Shown: positions 61,287 through 64,000 of the stretch, piece after piece | Numbering within the stretch: the first letter of the stretch is position 1 | Layout of the letters: each line of letters opens with the position of its first letter | Assembly: GCF_028736155.1 (NCBI RefSeq) | Contig: NZ_CP117879.1 | Location: 3,410,001 to 3,474,000, forward strand | Length of the DNA: 64,000 nucleotides | Source: Flavobacterium sp. KACC 22763 | Lineage (GTDB): Bacteria; Bacteroidota; Bacteroidia; Flavobacteriales; Flavobacteriaceae | Direction: 5' to 3' | Translations under genes and position numbers: made by a program | The notes under the pieces: model-generated | Told to the model about the DNA's origin: nothing | What the model saw: the letters and a program-made list of their open reading frames with translations, nothing else | Database searches by the model: none

Positions 61287-62153
61287 ATGGAAACAGCCAC
61301 TGAAAAAATATCTACCACAAAACCAAAGTGGTTAAAAGTAAAATTACCTATCGGACAAAAATATACTGAACTTAGAGGTTTAGTTGATAAATATAGTTTA
61401 AATACCATTTGCACTTCTGGAAGCTGCCCAAATATGGGAGAATGCTGGGGTGAAGGAACTGCAACTTTTATGATTTTAGGAAATGTCTGCACGCGTTCAT
61501 GTGGCTTCTGCGGTGTAAAAACTGGAAGACCTGAGACAGTAGATTGGGACGAACCTGAAAAAGTGGCTCGTTCTATTAAGATTATGAACATTAAACATGC
61601 TGTAATTACTAGCGTTGACAGAGACGATATTAAAGATGGTGGTTCTATCATTTGGATGGAAACTGTTCGAGCTATCAGAAGAATGAATCCTCAAACTACT
61701 CTTGAAACTTTGATCCCAGATTTTCAAGGAATCGAAAGAAACCTTGATCGTATTGTAGAAGCAAACCCTGAGGTTGTTTCTCATAATATGGAAACGGTAC
61801 GACGTTTGACTCGCGAAGTTCGTATTCAGGCAAAATATGACAGAAGTTTAGAAGTGCTTCGTTATTTGAAAGAAAAAGGAATCAACAGAACAAAATCTGG
61901 AATTATGCTTGGTCTTGGAGAAACTGAAGAAGAAGTTTTTCAGACTATGACTGATTTAAGAAATGCAAATGTTGATGTTGTAACAATTGGACAATATTTA
62001 CAGCCAAGTAAAAAACATCTTCCTGTAAAAGAATTTATCACGCCTGAACAATTTGCCAGATATGAAAAATTTGGTCTTGATTTAGGTTTTAGACATGTCG
62101 AAAGCGGACCTCTTGTTCGTTCTTCTTACAAAGCACAAAAACATATTTTATAA
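61287..62153 (+). CDS. lipA: Lipoyl synthase
   Basis: A radical-SAM enzyme that inserts two sulfurs into octanoyl-carrier domains. The auxiliary cluster motif [12 protein letters not shown] (CX4CX5C, about 46-57) and the radical-SAM motif CTRSCGFC (CX3CX2C, about 70-77) are both present, with the RSSYKA C-terminal serine ligand motif. The 288-residue length is standard. It makes the lipoate of pyruvate and 2-oxoglutarate dehydrogenases. Confidence 0.96.
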   Translation: METATEKISTTKPKWLKVKLPIGQKYTELRGLVDKYSLNTICTSGSCPNMGECWGEGTATFMILGNVCTRSCGFCGVKTGRPETVDWDEPEKVARSIKIMNIKHAVITSVDRDDIKDGGSIIWMETVRAIRRMNPQTTLETLIPDFQGIERNLDRIVEANPEVVSHNMETVRRLTREVRIQAKYDRSLEVLRYLKEKGINRTKSGIMLGLGETEEEVFQTMTDLRNANVDVVTIGQYLQPSKKHLPVKEFITPEQFARYEKFGLDLGFRHVESGPLVRSSYKAQKHIL

Positions 62154-62159
62154 ATTTCA

Positions 62160-62250
62160 GATTAATCGTTTAACTGGTTAATCGTTTAATCGCAGAGACG
62201 TTTAACGGTTTAAAACAATTAAACGATTTTAACGATTAAACGAATAAACC
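62160..62250. repeat. TTTAATCG-word inverted repeat between lipA and gap
   Basis: The left part repeats GTTTAACTGGTTAATCG and GTTTAATCG; the right part has AATTAAACGATTTTAACGAT and TTAAACGAATAAACC. The arms are imperfect inverted copies made of the word TTTAATCG. It fills the gap. Confidence 0.7.
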
Positions 62251-62256
62251 AAATAA

Positions 62257-63252
62257 TTGAAAACAAGAATTGCCATTAATGGATTTGGAAGAATTGGAAG
62301 AAATTTATTCCGATTGCTTTTAAATCACCCTGAAATCGAAGTCGTTGCTATAAATGACATTGCAGATAACAAAACCATGTCGCATTTAATTAAATATGAC
62401 AGTATTCATGGCGTTTTGAAAGCTGAAGTAAGTCATGACGAAAATAGCATCATTGTAGACGGAAGGCATTTTTTCTTTTTTCACGAAAAAAGCATTTCAA
62501 ATATAGACTGGAAATCGCATTCGATTGACATTGTAATCGAATCGACAGGTAAATATAAAACGCATGAAGAATTAAATGCGCATCTTGAAGCTGGAGCAAA
62601 AAAAGTAATCCTTTCTGCTCCATCAGAAGTTGATACTATAAAAACAGTAGTTCTTGGTGTAAACGAACATATTTTGGATGGAAATGAAGATATAGTTTCA
62701 AATGCAAGCTGTACCACAAACAATGCCGCTCCGATGATTAAAATCATTGAAGAATTATGCGGAATTGAACAAGCTTACATTACGACTATACATTCGTTCA
62801 CGACAGACCAAAGTCTTCACGACCAGCCACATAAGGATTTGCGTCGTGCGAGAGGTGCTAGCCAGTCGATTGTTCCAACAACTACAGGTGCAGCTAAGGC
62901 ATTAACAAAAATTTTTCCTAAATTGCACAATAAAATGGGTGGCTGTGGCATCAGAGTCCCAGTTCCAGACGGTTCATTAACAGACATAACCTTCAATGTA
63001 AAACGCGCTGTAAGCATTGAAGAAATAAATAAAGCATTTAAACAAGCCTCAAAAACAAATTTAAAAGGAATATTAGATTATACCGAAGATCCAATTGTTT
63101 CGGTTGATGTAATTGGCAACACGCATTCTTGTTTATTTGATGCTCAGCTAACTTCGGTTATTGACAAAATGGTAAAAGTTGTAGGCTGGTATGATAATGA
63201 GATTGGCTATTCATCAAGATTGATTGATTTAATTTTACTGATAAGAAAATAA
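62257..63252 (+). CDS. gap: Type I glyceraldehyde-3-phosphate dehydrogenase
   Basis: Catalyses NAD-dependent oxidation of glyceraldehyde-3-phosphate. The product starts with a TTG (MKTRIAINGFGRIGRN, the nucleotide motif) and shows the catalytic SNASCTTNN (about 147-155), HSFTTDQ, and the phosphate-binding ARGASQSIVPTTTGAAKA. The final KVVGWYDNEIGYSSRL is diagnostic. It is 331 residues, full length. Confidence 0.95.
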   Translation: MKTRIAINGFGRIGRNLFRLLLNHPEIEVVAINDIADNKTMSHLIKYDSIHGVLKAEVSHDENSIIVDGRHFFFFHEKSISNIDWKSHSIDIVIESTGKYKTHEELNAHLEAGAKKVILSAPSEVDTIKTVVLGVNEHILDGNEDIVSNASCTTNNAAPMIKIIEELCGIEQAYITTIHSFTTDQSLHDQPHKDLRRARGASQSIVPTTTGAAKALTKIFPKLHNKMGGCGIRVPVPDGSLTDITFNVKRAVSIEEINKAFKQASKTNLKGILDYTEDPIVSVDVIGNTHSCLFDAQLTSVIDKMVKVVGWYDNEIGYSSRLIDLILLIRK

Positions 63253-63281
63253 TAAGATTCATTGTAAAAGCATTGCCATAC

Positions 63282-64000
63282 ATGAAATACTGTCTTTTTA
63301 TTGTTGTTTGTTTTTTTAACTCGTTTTTGTATTCTCAAGCCAAAAAGAATACGGATAGCGTGACCTATTATAACAAGCTTGCAAATACTAATCTGAACAG
63401 TAAAAAGTACAATCAGGCCATTTTTTACACAGAAAAGTCAATTAATTTTTGTGAAGAAAATGGCAAAAAAGAGAACCTAGCCAATCAGACTTTCAAACTT
63501 GGTAAAATCTATTACAATCAGAGAAAATTTGAAGATGCCTTAAAAAACTTCCACAAAACAGTTTCTCTATTTGACACCTTAAAACCTAGCTGCACAAAAG
63601 TTTTGGCTCTGCATTATATCGCGGTAACCAATACCGCCAAAGGAGATTATAAAACAGCTACTGTCTATTATTCAAAAGCTCAAGATTTATTAAAACAGCT
63701 AGACATTAAAGACAATGCAGAAGTTTTAAACTATCAAAAGGCTTTGGCTTTTAAAACGAACAACGATCTTAAATCAGCTGTAAAAACTTTTAAAATAATT
63801 ACCCAAAAACCAGATAATAACGCAATTATAAAAACAAAAATTGATGCGTATTATCAGCTTGGTTTAATTGAAGGGCAACTCAAAAGAAATGATTCGGCTA
63901 TTATATATTTTGATAAAGCGTTAGATTATAATGATAAAATTAGTGATCTTCCAAAAAAATCGAAAATTGTATTAGCGATAAGCCAATACTATAAACAAAA
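63282..64000 (+). CDS. TPR-containing protein, truncated by the window end
   Basis: The open frame starts MKYCLFIVVCFFNSFLYSQ, a signal peptide, then TPR helices (LNSKKYNQAIFYTEKSINFCEENGK, YYNQRKFEDALKNFHKTVSLFD, NTAKGDYKTATVYYSKAQDLL, LKRNDSAIIYFDKALDYN). No stop occurs before the window edge. In Flavobacteriia such N-termini often belong to TPR-containing sensor kinases or LuxR-type regulators, but the C-terminal domain is not visible. Confidence 0.8.
   Translation, partial: MKYCLFIVVCFFNSFLYSQAKKNTDSVTYYNKLANTNLNSKKYNQAIFYTEKSINFCEENGKKENLANQTFKLGKIYYNQRKFEDALKNFHKTVSLFDTLKPSCTKVLALHYIAVTNTAKGDYKTATVYYSKAQDLLKQLDIKDNAEVLNYQKALAFKTNNDLKSAVKTFKIITQKPDNNAIIKTKIDAYYQLGLIEGQLKRNDSAIIYFDKALDYNDKISDLPKKSKIVLAISQYYKQ

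Overview
The window is chromosomal DNA from a Bacteroidota bacterium, most likely a Flavobacterium or close relative. The evidence is its low GC content, SusC/SusD and TonB machinery, near absence of Shine-Dalgarno sequences, TAnnTTTG promoter boxes, Sec signal peptides ending in a Q residue, and a typical flavobacterial housekeeping gene order (mutL-rhomboid-rhomboid; parA-parB-DUF5683-dapB-lepB). No phage, insertion sequence or CRISPR array is seen.

Layout. Positions 1-9,000 hold the tail of a TonB-dependent receptor with its DUF4249 lipoprotein partner, followed by small metabolic and accessory genes: GNAT acetyltransferase, MgtC-like protein, GH2 glycosidase, Sir2 deacylase, MTA/SAH nucleosidase, a DUF6642-like protein with an AraC regulator, and a pentapeptide-repeat protein. 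Positions 9,090-16,200 are a compact glycan-uptake locus (SusC, SusD, DUF5123/DUF4957-type surface lipoprotein); a perfect 14-bp palindrome sits at the probable susC promoter. A divergent AraC/MFS pair follows. Positions 18,560-25,725 form a copper-handling island: Cys-rich secreted protein, DUF3347 protein, HMA-AraC fusion regulator, CopA-type P1B ATPase, multicopper oxidase fused to a CopB-like barrel, and a 52-residue Cys-rich secreted peptide. Positions 26,590-30,985 are a PadR/PspC/GIN-domain envelope module.

Positions 32,220-33,042 hold the most unusual structure: an intact tRNA-Pro(TGG) followed by a tandem array with a ~365-bp period. Each unit carries a tRNA-derived segment, a terminator and a small GIY-YIG nuclease gene. 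The two downstream tRNA copies are broken, and 18-nt palindromes replace their anticodon and T arms. Beyond it are a secreted beta-helix protein, an RlpA protein, the chromosome-partitioning/lysine/signal-peptidase operon, the mutL-rhomboid cluster, ribH, a TPR protein, recF, two glycosyltransferases, a Tat-signal aminotransferase, murB, a PaiB-like protein, an ECF sigma factor, a TonB-like energy transducer, a duplicated M48 protease pair, lipA, gap and a truncated TPR protein.

A second theme is intergenic architecture. Many gaps hold long, often perfect inverted repeats whose arms are built from short tandem words, in several unrelated sequence families (for example CGAATT, CAGATT, CGCAAAG or TTTCAAG words). 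In at least two places one family is nested inside another. These are separate from the ordinary GC-rich hairpin/U-tract terminators, which are also listed.
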